Positions 7,499 to 16,055 are shown, counted from the first letter of the stretch. The stretch: 64,000 nucleotides of DNA from Rhodococcus_G sp042879035 (GCF_042879035.1 NZ_JBIAOU010000002.1:124001-188000), one strand, 5' to 3'. A program made the numbers and translations. The notes: a model not told the origin generated them from the sequence alone.

Positions 7499-9088
7499 TC
7501 AGGCGTTCTGGTCCGCCATGTCCAGCGCGGCCAGGTACGAGAAGACCATCGACGATCCGACCGGGCCACCCGCACCGGGGTAGATCCGACCGGTCATCGG
7601 CGCCATCGTGTTACCCGAGGCGTAGAGGCCGGCGATGACCGAGCCGTCCTCCTTCAGAACACGGGAGTGGTCGTCGGTCTTGAGACCGCCCTTCGTCCCG
7701 AGGTCCGACAGCACGATCTGCGCGGCGTAGTACGGCGGCTTGCTGATCACGCCGAGGCACGGGTTAGGTCCGTCCTCGTGGGCTCCACACATGGGAACGA
7801 TGATCTTGTCCCACGGTGCGTCGCCGCGGCCGAACTCCTCGTCCTTGCCGCTGAGCGCGTACTCGTTGAACTTCTCGATGCTCGCGACGAGCGCCTCGGC
7901 GGGGACGCCGATCTTCTCGGCGAGTTCCTCGAGGGTGTCGGCCTTCTGCAGGAGGCCGGCTGCGAGGAACCTGTCGGCATCGAACCAGCCCGGGGACTGC
8001 GGGGCCACCGGCGGCGAGGCGAACGCCCGCTCGTTGTCGAACTGCTTCTGGTCGAACACCCAGTGGACCGGGATGTGCGAGACGTCCGAGTTCTGCTGGG
8101 CACGAAGGATTTCGTGACCGGACCGGTCGTACGGCAACCGCTCGTTCATGAACCGCTCGCCGGCGTCGTTCACCCAGATCCCGCTCCACACCGAGGTGTA
8201 GAACACCGGACGCTCGTCGGGAATCACGAGACCCGGAGCGAACCACGCCTCCTCGAGCAGATCCGTCGCGGCACCGATATCCATGCCGGCGACCAGGGCG
8301 TCACCGGTGTTGCCGGGCGCACCCTGCGACCATTCGCCGGTCACCTCCGGCTGGTACTTCTGGCGCAGTTCGAGGTTGCGCTCGTAGCCACCGGCCGCGA
8401 GCAGCACACCGCGACGTGCCCGCAGCACGATCGACTCGCCCTCCGACGTCGCCTCGACCCCCGCGACCCGACCGTCCTCGACGGCGAGCCGCGTCAACGG
8501 CGTGTTCGTCCGAATCTCGCCGTTGCCGGTCTCGACGAACGCGAGCAGCAGCCGCGCGATCAGCGCCTGCCCACCGGTCATCACATCGCCCGGATGCGCA
8601 CCGGACCTCTCCGCCCACTGCGGGCGACGCACCAGCGGTTCGAGGTTCCCGAGCTCCGATCGATCCAGGGGCTGCGGGAAGATCGTGCGCCCACCGGGCA
8701 GGCTGTTCGGGGCGTTCTCGAAGTAGTCCGGCACGCCCTGCCAGTAGAACTGCCCGAGCCACGAGTGGCTCTCGAGCTCGTCGATCATCGGGGCACCGGT
8801 CTGCAGGAAGATCTCCCGCAGCGCCGACGGTGCGTCGTCGCCGACGATGGCGTCGAGGTACGGCCGGGCCTCGTCCGGTCCCGAGTCCACCCCGGCACGG
8901 AGTTCGGCGGCGTTGCCCGGCAACCACAGTCCCGAACCCGAGTAGGCGGTTGTGCCGCCGATGAACTCGGTCTTCTCGATGACCAGCGTCCGGAGACCGC
9001 GTGACGCGGCGGCGAGTGCACCCACCAGCCCCGCGCCCGAACCGACGACGATGACGTCGTAGACGTCGCCTGCCTCATTAGTCTGCAA
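7499..9088 (-). CDS. FAD-dependent dehydrogenase of the 3-ketosteroid delta1-dehydrogenase family
   Basis: 529 residues. It has an N-terminal FAD motif VVGSGAG, EKTEFIGGTTAYSG, and a C-terminal PPYYAAQIVLSDLGTKGG with the Tyr that is catalytic in KstD. LYASGNTMAP and GGPVGSSMVF are typical closing motifs. Start: a TTG at 9088 has AAAGGG 6 nt upstream; TTG 9094 would abut it. The family introduces a C1-C2 or related double bond in 3-oxo steroids or cyclic ketones. It differs strongly from the kstD at 16056. The equivalent of KstD Tyr119 is not obvious, so the substrate may differ. Confidence 0.85.
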   Translation of the reverse strand: MQTNEAGDVYDVIVVGSGAGLVGALAAASRGLRTLVIEKTEFIGGTTAYSGSGLWLPGNAAELRAGVDSGPDEARPYLDAIVGDDAPSALREIFLQTGAPMIDELESHSWLGQFYWQGVPDYFENAPNSLPGGRTIFPQPLDRSELGNLEPLVRRPQWAERSGAHPGDVMTGGQALIARLLLAFVETGNGEIRTNTPLTRLAVEDGRVAGVEATSEGESIVLRARRGVLLAAGGYERNLELRQKYQPEVTGEWSQGAPGNTGDALVAGMDIGAATDLLEEAWFAPGLVIPDERPVFYTSVWSGIWVNDAGERFMNERLPYDRSGHEILRAQQNSDVSHIPVHWVFDQKQFDNERAFASPPVAPQSPGWFDADRFLAAGLLQKADTLEELAEKIGVPAEALVASIEKFNEYALSGKDEEFGRGDAPWDKIIVPMCGAHEDGPNPCLGVISKPPYYAAQIVLSDLGTKGGLKTDDHSRVLKEDGSVIAGLYASGNTMAPMTGRIYPGAGGPVGSSMVFSYLAALDMADQNA

Positions 9089-9140
9089 TTTCAACCCTTT
9101 CAGTGCGTCCCGGAAAACACGTCACGATCTGTCGACGGCC

Positions 9141-9710
9141 TCAGTTGACCGCGTTGGAAGCCGCTTCCAGCTTCGTGAACGTCTCTGCGCTCGCCTCGTC
9201 GAGCTCCATCACCTCGATGAAGTGTCCGAGTTCCGCAGTCAGATCCAGGTATCCGAACCGGATGCCACCGGTCACGCCGTACTGCGCCCACGTGCGTCCG
9301 CTCGCCTCGACGAGCGCCGTGGCCTCGTCGAAGTCGTCGATTCGGAACCCGGCGTGGTGGAACGTTGCCGGAGCGTCGTCACGCACCGCACGGCGATAGA
9401 GGTCCACCGAACCGCTCACCGGTCGGATGATCTCGATGTTGGTGGGGCCGGCGTTGACCAGCGCCACGTCGATCACCCACTCGTCGGCCACCGCTCCGTC
9501 GACGACGACGAACGGACCCTCGAGATCGGCAGGATTCGTGAGCGATGTGCGGGTGCTCTCGTGGAGCGTACGGCCCAGCGTCGACCGGTAGTGCCTGACG
9601 CACTGGACGGTCCCGAGCGTCGACTCCAGGAAATTCGCCGCGGTGTCGATGTCGCCGGCCACGTACCCCAGCTGAATGCAGTTCCGCATCAGGTCACTCA
9701 ACGACTTCAT
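9141..9710 (-). CDS. Glyoxalase/bleomycin-resistance (VOC) fold protein
   Basis: 189 residues. IQLGYVAGDIDTAANFLEST and FHHAGFRIDDFDEATALVEA mark two beta-alpha-beta-beta-beta modules of the VOC fold, and GHFIEVMEL supplies a possible C-terminal Glu metal ligand. ATG 9710 has AGGA in good position. It lies 52 bp upstream of the KstD-like gene in the same direction, so the two are likely co-transcribed. It could be a hydratase, isomerase or epimerase of the pathway; no closer assignment is justified. Confidence 0.75.
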   Translation of the reverse strand: MKSLSDLMRNCIQLGYVAGDIDTAANFLESTLGTVQCVRHYRSTLGRTLHESTRTSLTNPADLEGPFVVVDGAVADEWVIDVALVNAGPTNIEIIRPVSGSVDLYRRAVRDDAPATFHHAGFRIDDFDEATALVEASGRTWAQYGVTGGIRFGYLDLTAELGHFIEVMELDEASAETFTKLEAASNAVN

Positions 9711-9960
9711 TTCGAATCCTCGCTTCGATTTCGACTTCGTGGCATCAAGTGGATCCCTCGCCGACGCGTGAGTAGGTCGCCGATGTCCACATCCTGTTTC
9801 ACTGTTGCTTCGTCGATCGCCCCCGTCCACTGCTCATACCGTCAGACGGAACCTGGTTCGAGATTCCGCGACAAACCCGGCGGACCCTCCCCGGCCCCTG
9901 TCTGTCGCGACCGACGGCCGTGTGTTGACTTGCCCTGCGCGATGGCGACACGATGGTGGC
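9711..9960. promoter_or_regulatory. Divergent intergenic region
   Basis: 250 bp between the VOC gene (minus) and the HEPN-like gene (plus). A short inverted element GAACC-T-GGTTC lies near 9849-9859. It resembles half sites at 11474-11531 but is weak. Nothing else could be supported. Confidence 0.35.
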
Positions 9961-10494
9961 ATGAACACTCCGGAGGCCATGTCGGCCGGACGGCCGGATA
10001 CCGGTGCGGGTTATACCGACTTCGGGGCTGCCCCGCGAGCGACGACACCGCGGTCGGACGCCGAGCGCATCGACCACATCCTGATCACGATGCGTCGAAC
10101 CCTCGCACAGTTGGAGGGCATCGGGCCGGTGGACCTCGAGCTTCTCGAGGTGAACCCGACCGCCGGCCTGGTGATCGAGCGAGTGCTCGCCAATCTCGGG
10201 GACATGGCGTTCGACATCAACTGTCACGTCTCCCGGGCGATGTCCGGTACCGCACCGGAGACCTTCGCCGAATCATGTGAGGCTGCGGTAGAATTCGGTC
10301 TCATCGACGCGGAACTCGCGTCGGCACTGATGCCTGCCGAAGGGCCGTACCACGTGGCCATGCAGCTGTATCTGGACCGCGAACCCGTCAAGGTCGAGGC
10401 CGTCGTCGGCGACGCACTGTCCGCCTTCCAGGAGTTCGAACGGCGCGCACAGCAGTGGAGGCGCGACCGCGCCGAGGGCGCCACCGGGACCTGA
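9961..10494 (+). CDS. HepT/DUF86-like HEPN protein lacking the RNase motif
   Basis: 177 residues. The central part (VIERVLANLGDMAFDINCHV, then LIDAELASAL and a final helix DALSAFQEFERRAQQW) follows the four-helix pattern of DUF86/HepT proteins. In HepT toxins the third helix has an RxxxxxH-type motif in a context like GxRNxLVHxY. Here the matching stretch is EGPYHVAMQLYL, so Arg, Asn and His are all replaced. No MntA-type nucleotidyltransferase antitoxin lies beside it. It is therefore probably not an active ribonuclease. Function unknown. The family call rests on pattern recognition only. Confidence 0.55.
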   Translation: MNTPEAMSAGRPDTGAGYTDFGAAPRATTPRSDAERIDHILITMRRTLAQLEGIGPVDLELLEVNPTAGLVIERVLANLGDMAFDINCHVSRAMSGTAPETFAESCEAAVEFGLIDAELASALMPAEGPYHVAMQLYLDREPVKVEAVVGDALSAFQEFERRAQQWRRDRAEGATGT

Positions 10495-10589
10495 CCGAGG
10501 ATCCACCCGCCACCACGAAACGACTGTGCCCGGTGAGTCCCATTCTCTCGCAGGCGCTCACTGGGCACAGTGGCTCGTGGTGTCGGTGC

Positions 10590-10900
10590 TCCACGTCGCG
10601 GAGCAGGTATGCCAGGACGATGTTCTCGAACTCGTTCTTGCGCTCGATCATGTTGCCGCCGCGGCACCGTGGCGCACCTGCATGCCGGTCCCTCGGGAGG
10701 CGACGGTCTGTACACCGGGGTGCCGATGCCGCCGATCGTGACCAACCGACTGACCCGCTCCGGGGTGTCCGGTCACGAGGCGGGCAGCGATGTTGCCGCC
10801 CAGGGAGTTTCCGACGACCGGAACGCGGTCCGGTAAAGACCGTCGAGGAGGAGCAGGGGACCGTCTCTCGCCTCGTGGTAGTGCAGCACACCTTTTCCGT
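10590..10900 (-). pseudogene. Decayed meta-cleavage-product hydrolase (HsaD/BphD-like)
   Basis: Read on the minus strand, fragments in different frames line up in order with HsaD. VLHYHEA (about 10889-10869) matches HsaD LTLHYHEAG. Next comes VVGNSLGGNIAARLVTG with the nucleophile elbow GNSLGG, then PERVSRLVTIGGIGTPVY in another frame, and finally EFENIVLAYLL near 10630, matching the C-terminal helix. The piece between the first and second fragments is missing, and at least two frameshifts are needed. The pathway's own hydrolase is therefore lost. No intact gene lies in 10495-10949. Confidence 0.7.
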
Positions 10901-10949
10901 CTCGAGGGTGCGCCGGGTTCCGTCGTGGGTCAGTCCTGCAGCGTCGTGG

Positions 10950-11435
10950 TCACTGGTCGTCTCCGTTGCGTTCGGCCCAGCCGTAGTTGTGCCAGTAGGT
11001 TTCCAGCTCGGTCACCGGCCTCGGCCACGTTTCGATGTAGGTGACGCCCTCGCTGCCCGCGGTCATGGTGTACGCAGTTCCGGCCCGGCTCACGAAGACC
11101 TGGCCGGCACGCACGACGACCGTCTCGGGCTCCTCGTTGTCGTAGTGCTCGATGTGGTACTCGCCCTCGAGCACGAACAACATCTCGTCCACGTTGTGAT
11201 GATGGCGAGGAACCGTGAATCCCGGAGTCACGCGCAGCGGATTGCGGTTGAAGCGAGGCATGTCGATGGGCTTGGTGGTGACGAACATGTGGCCGTCGAA
11301 GGTTGCGCGGAAGTCCACCGGCGCATCCGCGAGCAGTCCGCCTTCGTTCCAGTAATAGCTCGGGTTGGTCTGCTGGTCGAGACTCATTGGTGCCCAATCG
11401 AAGTCGTCGAGAAGATCGCCGAATACGAGTGTCAT
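10950..11435 (-). CDS. Cupin-domain protein (paralogue A)
   Basis: 161 residues starting at ATG 11435 after GAGGTG. The metal-binding cupin motif is PRHHHNVDEMLFVLEGEYHI, with further strands to VFVSRAGTAYTM. The protein pairs with a divergent paralogue at 11572; both share the N-terminal pattern YYWNEGGLLADAPVD / YFWAEGGPLADAPVD and the C-terminal ETYWHNYGW / ETYWHDAGW. Such monomeric cupins can be dioxygenases, isomerases or sensors. No catalytic role can be deduced. The shared promoter region carries repeated operator-like sites. Confidence 0.8.
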   Translation of the reverse strand: MTLVFGDLLDDFDWAPMSLDQQTNPSYYWNEGGLLADAPVDFRATFDGHMFVTTKPIDMPRFNRNPLRVTPGFTVPRHHHNVDEMLFVLEGEYHIEHYDNEEPETVVVRAGQVFVSRAGTAYTMTAGSEGVTYIETWPRPVTELETYWHNYGWAERNGDDQ

Positions 11436-11473
11436 CACCTCAGCGTAGTAGAGGTGTCGTGGCATGTCTCGAG

Positions 11474-11531
11474 TCGGTTCCGCTCGATGGAATGTAGTGC
11501 GGGGCAGTGACTTCGGTTCCGTTGGATGGAA
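11474..11531. promoter_or_regulatory. Two direct repeats containing operator-like dyads between the cupin genes
   Basis: Two 19-bp copies, 11474-11492 and 11513-11531, differ at two positions. Each has the form GGTTCC-N7-GGAA; the second is a full dyad GGTTCCGTTGGATGGAACC. Centre-to-centre spacing is 39 bp. They sit in the divergent cupin promoter, next to the IclR gene, and are candidate IclR operators. Confidence 0.55.
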
Positions 11532-11571
11532 CCATCCGGTGGCTGATCGATGGTCGGCGTTGCATCATCAG

Positions 11572-12039
11572 ATGGTGGCAACCGAATTGATTGAACTTCT
11601 GTCCGAGGATGGTTGGCGGGACATGACCGTCGATCAGGCCTTCCCCACCTACTTCTGGGCTGAGGGTGGTCCCCTCGCCGACGCTCCTGTCGACATGGCC
11701 AAGACCTTCGACGGAAACATGTGGGTCGCATCCAGAATCGACCGCTCGTTCAATCTGAACGGGCTGCGCTGTGCACCGAACTTCTCCGTGCCGCGGCACC
11801 ACCACAACCTGGACGAGCTGATCGTCGTGTTCGAAGGCGAGTTCCACGTGACGTGGGGTCTGGACGGGGAGGAGGAGGGAAGTCGCACGATCGGCCCCGG
11901 TGAGTTCTGGATCAGCAAGGCGGGAACGCCCTACCTGATGACCGCCGGTCCGGAGGGCGTCACCTACATGGAGACCTGGCCCGAGCCGATGGAGAAGCTC
12001 GAGACCTACTGGCACGACGCCGGCTGGGTCCACCGCTGA
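11572..12039 (+). CDS. Cupin-domain protein (paralogue B)
   Basis: 155 residues from ATG 11572, the start that aligns with paralogue A; the frame is open further upstream, but that part crosses the operator repeats. The cupin motif is PRHHHNLDELIVVFEGEFHV and the later SKAGTPYLMTAGPEG segment matches the partner protein. It is probably regulated together with paralogue A through the intervening repeats. Function unknown beyond a metal-binding cupin fold. Confidence 0.8.
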   Translation: MVATELIELLSEDGWRDMTVDQAFPTYFWAEGGPLADAPVDMAKTFDGNMWVASRIDRSFNLNGLRCAPNFSVPRHHHNLDELIVVFEGEFHVTWGLDGEEEGSRTIGPGEFWISKAGTPYLMTAGPEGVTYMETWPEPMEKLETYWHDAGWVHR

Positions 12040-12044
12040 CAGTG

Positions 12045-12081
12045 ACGCGGTTGTGGGGTCGGTTCCGCCTCACAACCGCGT
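12045..12081. terminator. Hairpin terminator between cupin B and the IclR gene
   Basis: An 11-bp inverted repeat (12045-12055 with 12071-12081) begins 5 nt after the cupin stop codon. It lies between convergent genes and could serve both. Confidence 0.6.
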
Positions 12082-12143
12082 AGGGGGCCGCCGGTGTCGG
12101 CGACCCCCGCACACGAACGCGAGTGGAATCGAAAGGGCGCGGT

Positions 12144-12995
12144 CTAGAGCCGGCGGGGCTTCTTGCCGTGAGTCGAGATGGAGTTCATGATCGAGGCGGC
12201 GGTATCGAGCACGGAGGCCGAAGCCACGTCGCCGCGGATCTGCCCGGCCGTCCCCGTCACCGAGATCGCCCCGACCACCGTGTGGCCCTGTCGGATCGGT
12301 GCCGCCACACACACGATCTGCGGGCAGTACTCGGACCGGTCGACGGCGATCCCGGAGTGGCGAACCCTTCGGAACTCGTCGAGCAGTGCGCGCTCGTCCG
12401 TGATCGTGTTGTCGGTCCGGCGGGGCATCGGGGCGTCGAGTACCGCCTGCGTGAGGTCGTCGTCGGACGCGGCCATCGCCTTGCCCAGCGCCGTGCAGTA
12501 GGCGGGGGCGCGCTCCCCACGGCGGGTTGCCAACCGCAGGGGGCCCGCGGCGATACGTTCGAGGTGCACGACCTCGGCCTCGTTGGGGATCGAGAGGTGC
12601 ACATACATCCCGGTCCGGGCGGCGAGTGAGCGTAGGTGGGGGTAGGCCGCTTCCTGCAGGCGGTCGGCTTCGAGTGCGAGACTGCCGAGCTCGAACATGC
12701 GCATGCCGATGCGGTAGCCGCCCGGAACCCTCCTGATCCAACCGACCTGGCAGAGCTGCTCCGCGAGCCGGTGCAGGGTCGACTTCGGGAGCCCGGTGCG
12801 GTGGCTGAGTTCGATCAGGCTCAGGACCCGGTGCGTGCTGTTGAAGGCGTCCATGATCACCGCGGCGCGGCCGAGGACGGTTCGCTCGGAGCCGGAACGC
12901 CGACCTCGCGAGCTGGGGGATGCATCGAAGGTCGGCTCCACCGTCTCGATCAGTGACTCGATGTACGTGTCCGCCGGGGCTACGTCGACGCTCAT
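12144..12995 (-). CDS. IclR-family transcriptional regulator
   Basis: 283 residues. The N-terminal winged helix (LSLIELSHRTGLPKSTLHRL, about 58-77) is followed by the IclR effector domain with RRGERAPAYCTALGKAMAA and GIAVDRSEYCPQIVCVAAPI, both family hallmarks. About 40 residues precede the HTH, slightly longer than usual. ATG 12995 has GGAAGG upstream. It probably controls the neighbouring cupins and perhaps the ring-oxygenase cluster. The ligand is likely an aromatic or steroid-derived acid (inference). Confidence 0.9.
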   Translation of the reverse strand: MSVDVAPADTYIESLIETVEPTFDASPSSRGRRSGSERTVLGRAAVIMDAFNSTHRVLSLIELSHRTGLPKSTLHRLAEQLCQVGWIRRVPGGYRIGMRMFELGSLALEADRLQEAAYPHLRSLAARTGMYVHLSIPNEAEVVHLERIAAGPLRLATRRGERAPAYCTALGKAMAASDDDLTQAVLDAPMPRRTDNTITDERALLDEFRRVRHSGIAVDRSEYCPQIVCVAAPIRQGHTVVGAISVTGTAGQIRGDVASASVLDTAASIMNSISTHGKKPRRL

Positions 12996-13270
12996 CCCGA
13001 CTACCGCCTTCCAATGGGGGCACTGTTTGCTTCTGAACGACCGGATTGCCGTGTGCGACTTAGTTCGGGCTGCCCCGATCCTCCCTAACTAAGTGCACTG
13101 TTTAACGTTGCTGTTAGCAGGATCACATCGAACGGTGCAGTGTGTCAAGCCGGGCTGAGTCCGCGAGTGGCCGCAGCCGAGCCGATCTCGGCAAATGCGC
13201 CGTCCGGGGCGGTCCGTCGCCGTCGGTGTCGCGGACCCGGCCGGGACGCCGGCGTCCGCGGAACGGAAAA
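12996..13270. promoter_or_regulatory. IclR upstream region with a spaced inverted repeat
   Basis: No gene. ACTTAGTT at 13058-13065 and AACTAAGT at 13087-13094 form perfect 8-bp arms 21 nt apart. A direct repeat GCACTGTTT occurs at 13020-13028 and 13095-13103. These may be autoregulatory or promoter elements for the IclR gene. Confidence 0.4.
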
Positions 13271-13313
13271 CGAGGAAGGTCCGGCGCCCCGGAGGGGAAC
13301 CGGACCTTCCTCG
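13271..13313 (-). terminator. Hairpin terminator after the cholesterol oxidase gene
   Basis: A perfect 14-bp inverted repeat (13271-13284 with 13300-13313) with a 15-nt loop lies 11 bp beyond the cholesterol oxidase stop codon. Confidence 0.8.
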
Positions 13314-13324
13314 CTTGTCGATCG

Positions 13325-15091
13325 TCAGGGCAGGAGTTGATCCATGAAGGTGTTGCTGTAGACCTTGTGCGGATCGAACTCGTTGAACGTGGCCACCGCC
13401 GTGTCCCAGTTGTCGTTCGACGGGAGCCCGACGCGGTAGCTCTGCGGCAGCGCGCCGGTGATGATCGCCCCGTCGGTGTACGGCTGGTCCGGTCCGAACG
13501 CCCAGCCCTTCGACCACTCGGGTCGGAACGTGTAGTCGGCCCCGGTGTAGTGCGAGCGCATCCACTGCTCCATCTCGCGGTAGAAGGCGAACATGCCCGG
13601 AGTGCCCGGGACGCCGAGCACGTTCAGCCAGATGGCGGTGTCCCAGTCGGGGTGGTCGGGACGCGGGCGCATCGCCGAGATCGTCGGGGCGCCCGCCGAC
13701 GGGACCGCCACGTCCGCCACCTCGTCGAGGCCGCAGCAGCGGATCTCGACCGGGCCGTTGAGCGGGTACTGCCCCTTCGCGCGGTAGAACTCGATGCGCT
13801 CGTCGAACCAGACCGCGAAGTCGTGGATCACTCGGCCGATGTTGGCCCGGCTGGTGATGACCGCACCCCCGCCCTCGGTCAGCCGGAGCGTCGTCGCCTT
13901 GATGTAGAACTGGACGTCCTTCGACCAGCCCCAGATGTCGGACGAACCGGTGGCGGTGAGACCGGCCTTGGTCACCGAGTACATCGTCTGGCCGAACAGC
14001 GGCGCGATGCCTGGGTTGCCTGCGTTCATCTGCCCGAGCAGGTCGGTGACCGGTTCGGGGACGTTGTCGGAGAAGGGGTAGTTGTACGGGCCGGTGACCT
14101 CCCGTGCCCCCGCGGGCTTCGTCGGCGCGATCGACCACACCTTCAGCCAGGGCTTGTCGGTGAAGGGGTACCAGATCGCCTCCACGCCGCCGTTGGCCGC
14201 GACGTAACTCTCGAACGTGCGTCCGGAGGCTCCGCCCGGACCGAACAACTCCTGCCAGTCGATGTCGGTGTAGCTCTGGCACCGCATCCGGAAGTTCGGT
14301 CCGGCCTGCATCGTCACCGAGGTGACGAAGGTGCGGCCGAGGTTCGTCAGGAGGGGCTTGATCTTCGGATCGTTGCGCGAGAAGGTCCGCTCGGCGTACT
14401 CGGTGCCGTTCCACACGACCGCCGTCAGGGAGGTGACGAGATTCGACAGCGACCCGTAGGTGTGGCCCGGCAGCGCGGACCCGCCGTCGGCGGGAAGCGC
14501 GGCCCCGTGTGCGTCGACGGCCAGGGTGCCCGCGATCGTGAGCACACCGGGCGCAGGCAGGTTCGCCCAGCCGAGGCCCTGCTCCTGCAGCGCGGAGGTG
14601 ATGGCGTCGAGCGTCGCCCCGGGACCGGCCGTCACGGTGGCGGGGGATCCGCCCGCATCGACCACGACGCCGTTGAGGTACTTCGTGGTGTCGACCAGGA
14701 TGACCTTGTCCACGGACGCACCGTTGACCACGGTCAGCGGAGTCCAGCCGTGCATCGCGCCGCGCGGGCGCAGCGTGTATCCCTGGGCGTGCGCCCAGTT
14801 GGTCAGCCGGACCACGTCACCGGAGTTCTTCGGGGTGGCGGTCCAGGTGGAGTCCAGCATGATCTCCTTGGACCAGTTCTGGTACGCCTGCTGGGCGAGA
14901 TCGATGTCCGAGGGGAAGTCCGGCGGCGCGGGAAGTGTGGCGCCGCCACCGAGGGATCCGGAGTCCGAGGATCCGAGGGGCAGAGCGTGGACGGGCGTCC
15001 ATCCGCCGACCGCGGTGACGGCGAGAGTGCCGGCCCCTGCCGCGAGGAACCCGCGTCGTGAGAATGCTGCCGAACCAACCGATGAGGGCAT
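13325..15091 (-). CDS. Secreted VAO-type (class II) cholesterol oxidase
   Basis: 588 residues. The N-terminus has a Tat signal: SRRGFLAAGAGTLAVTA with Arg12-Arg13, hydrophobic core and a likely cleavage after VHA at 36. The body matches FAD-binding vanillyl-alcohol-oxidase proteins with a cholesterol-oxidase substrate domain. RPRGAMHGWTPL places His114 where class II cholesterol oxidase binds FAD covalently. Length agrees with the Brevibacterium class II enzyme (about 610). It oxidises and isomerises cholesterol to cholest-4-en-3-one outside the cell, the entry step of sterol catabolism. ATG 15091 has GGAG upstream. It is 90 bp after hsd4B on the same strand, so co-transcription is possible. 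Confidence 0.85.
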   Translation of the reverse strand: MPSSVGSAAFSRRGFLAAGAGTLAVTAVGGWTPVHALPLGSSDSGSLGGGATLPAPPDFPSDIDLAQQAYQNWSKEIMLDSTWTATPKNSGDVVRLTNWAHAQGYTLRPRGAMHGWTPLTVVNGASVDKVILVDTTKYLNGVVVDAGGSPATVTAGPGATLDAITSALQEQGLGWANLPAPGVLTIAGTLAVDAHGAALPADGGSALPGHTYGSLSNLVTSLTAVVWNGTEYAERTFSRNDPKIKPLLTNLGRTFVTSVTMQAGPNFRMRCQSYTDIDWQELFGPGGASGRTFESYVAANGGVEAIWYPFTDKPWLKVWSIAPTKPAGAREVTGPYNYPFSDNVPEPVTDLLGQMNAGNPGIAPLFGQTMYSVTKAGLTATGSSDIWGWSKDVQFYIKATTLRLTEGGGAVITSRANIGRVIHDFAVWFDERIEFYRAKGQYPLNGPVEIRCCGLDEVADVAVPSAGAPTISAMRPRPDHPDWDTAIWLNVLGVPGTPGMFAFYREMEQWMRSHYTGADYTFRPEWSKGWAFGPDQPYTDGAIITGALPQSYRVGLPSNDNWDTAVATFNEFDPHKVYSNTFMDQLLP

Positions 15092-15181
15092 GCGTGTACT
15101 CCAGATGTGTCGGGGAGACAGAGGTGTCGGGGAGGGAGTCGGCCGCAGTGTGCAGCCGAATTGAACGAATGTCCGGAAAGG

Positions 15182-16042
15182 TTAGGCGAGGGTGAGCACC
15201 ACGTCAGCCAAAGCGGGCGAATCGTCGCGTGCCGGAACGGATGCCGAAATCAGCAGGCGCCCTTCGTCTTCCCAGATCAGGACGCGCAGCGTCTCGCCGG
15301 GCTGGACGATGCCGGCGAATCGTGCCCCGAACCGCCCGACCCGGGTGGCGTCCCCGTCGAGGGCGGCGTCGACCGCTGCCTTGCAGACGATGCCGTAGGT
15401 GCACAGTCCGTGCAGGATCGGCGCCCGGAATCCCGCCGCGGAGGCGAACTCGGGATCGGAGTGCAGGGGATTGCGGTCCCCGCACATCCGGTACAGCAGG
15501 GCCTGCTGCGGCAGCGTCGGAACGTCGACCTCGTGGTCCGGTGCGCGGTCCGGGAGCGGAATCGACGCGGACGGCCCACGCTCACCGCCGAAACCACCCT
15601 CGCCGCGAGCGAAGATCGACGAGCGCGCCGTCCACAGCGGAGCTCCGTCGGAGTCGGTGGTCACCGACTCCTGCACGATCACCGCGGCCTTGCCCTTGTC
15701 CCACACCTCGGCGATCCGGGTGATGGTCGTTCCGCTACCCTGCGCCGGAATCGGTTGGTGCACGGCGACTTCCTGGCTTCCGTGGACGACCTTCGCCAGG
15801 TCGATCTCAACTCCGGGGAACGAGACCCGGGGGGCTTCGGTGGCGTGGATGCTCGCGACGACGGTGGCGAACGTGGGGAGCACCTGCGGCGTGGCGTCGT
15901 CCAGGTAGCGCAGTTCCCGCGGCTCGAGCGGGCGGGCGCCCGCACCGACACCGAGGTGGTAGAGCTGAACGTCCGAGGCGGTCCAGGTGAAGTTGACGGC
16001 CGGCAGTTCTGCGCCGATCGCGATCGCGGGATCGATGGGCAA
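15182..16042 (-). CDS. hsd4B: MaoC-type (R)-enoyl-CoA hydratase, Hsd4B/Rv3538-like
   Basis: 286 residues with a double hot-dog fold. The hydratase-2 motif is in the C-terminal half: MCGDRNPLHSDPEFA with Asp189 and His194. The N-terminal half is the degenerate partner domain. It lies 13 bp downstream of kstD, the same pairing as in other rhodococci and in M. tuberculosis (Rv3537-Rv3538). It is expected to hydrate a steroid side-chain enoyl-CoA during beta-oxidation. Assignment rests on motif and synteny, and the exact cycle is not determinable here. Confidence 0.85.
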   Translation of the reverse strand: MPIDPAIAIGAELPAVNFTWTASDVQLYHLGVGAGARPLEPRELRYLDDATPQVLPTFATVVASIHATEAPRVSFPGVEIDLAKVVHGSQEVAVHQPIPAQGSGTTITRIAEVWDKGKAAVIVQESVTTDSDGAPLWTARSSIFARGEGGFGGERGPSASIPLPDRAPDHEVDVPTLPQQALLYRMCGDRNPLHSDPEFASAAGFRAPILHGLCTYGIVCKAAVDAALDGDATRVGRFGARFAGIVQPGETLRVLIWEDEGRLLISASVPARDDSPALADVVLTLA

Positions 16043-16055
16043 GGTCGGTTCCTTC

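Noticed and set aside
9842..9865. KstR-like site GGAACCTGGTTCGA
   Set aside because: The AAC and GTT halves are spaced by three instead of two bases, so it does not fit the KstR motif.
13142..15061. Long plus-strand frame opposite the cholesterol oxidase gene
   Set aside because: Shadow frame; the minus strand has a Tat signal and FAD-domain motifs throughout.
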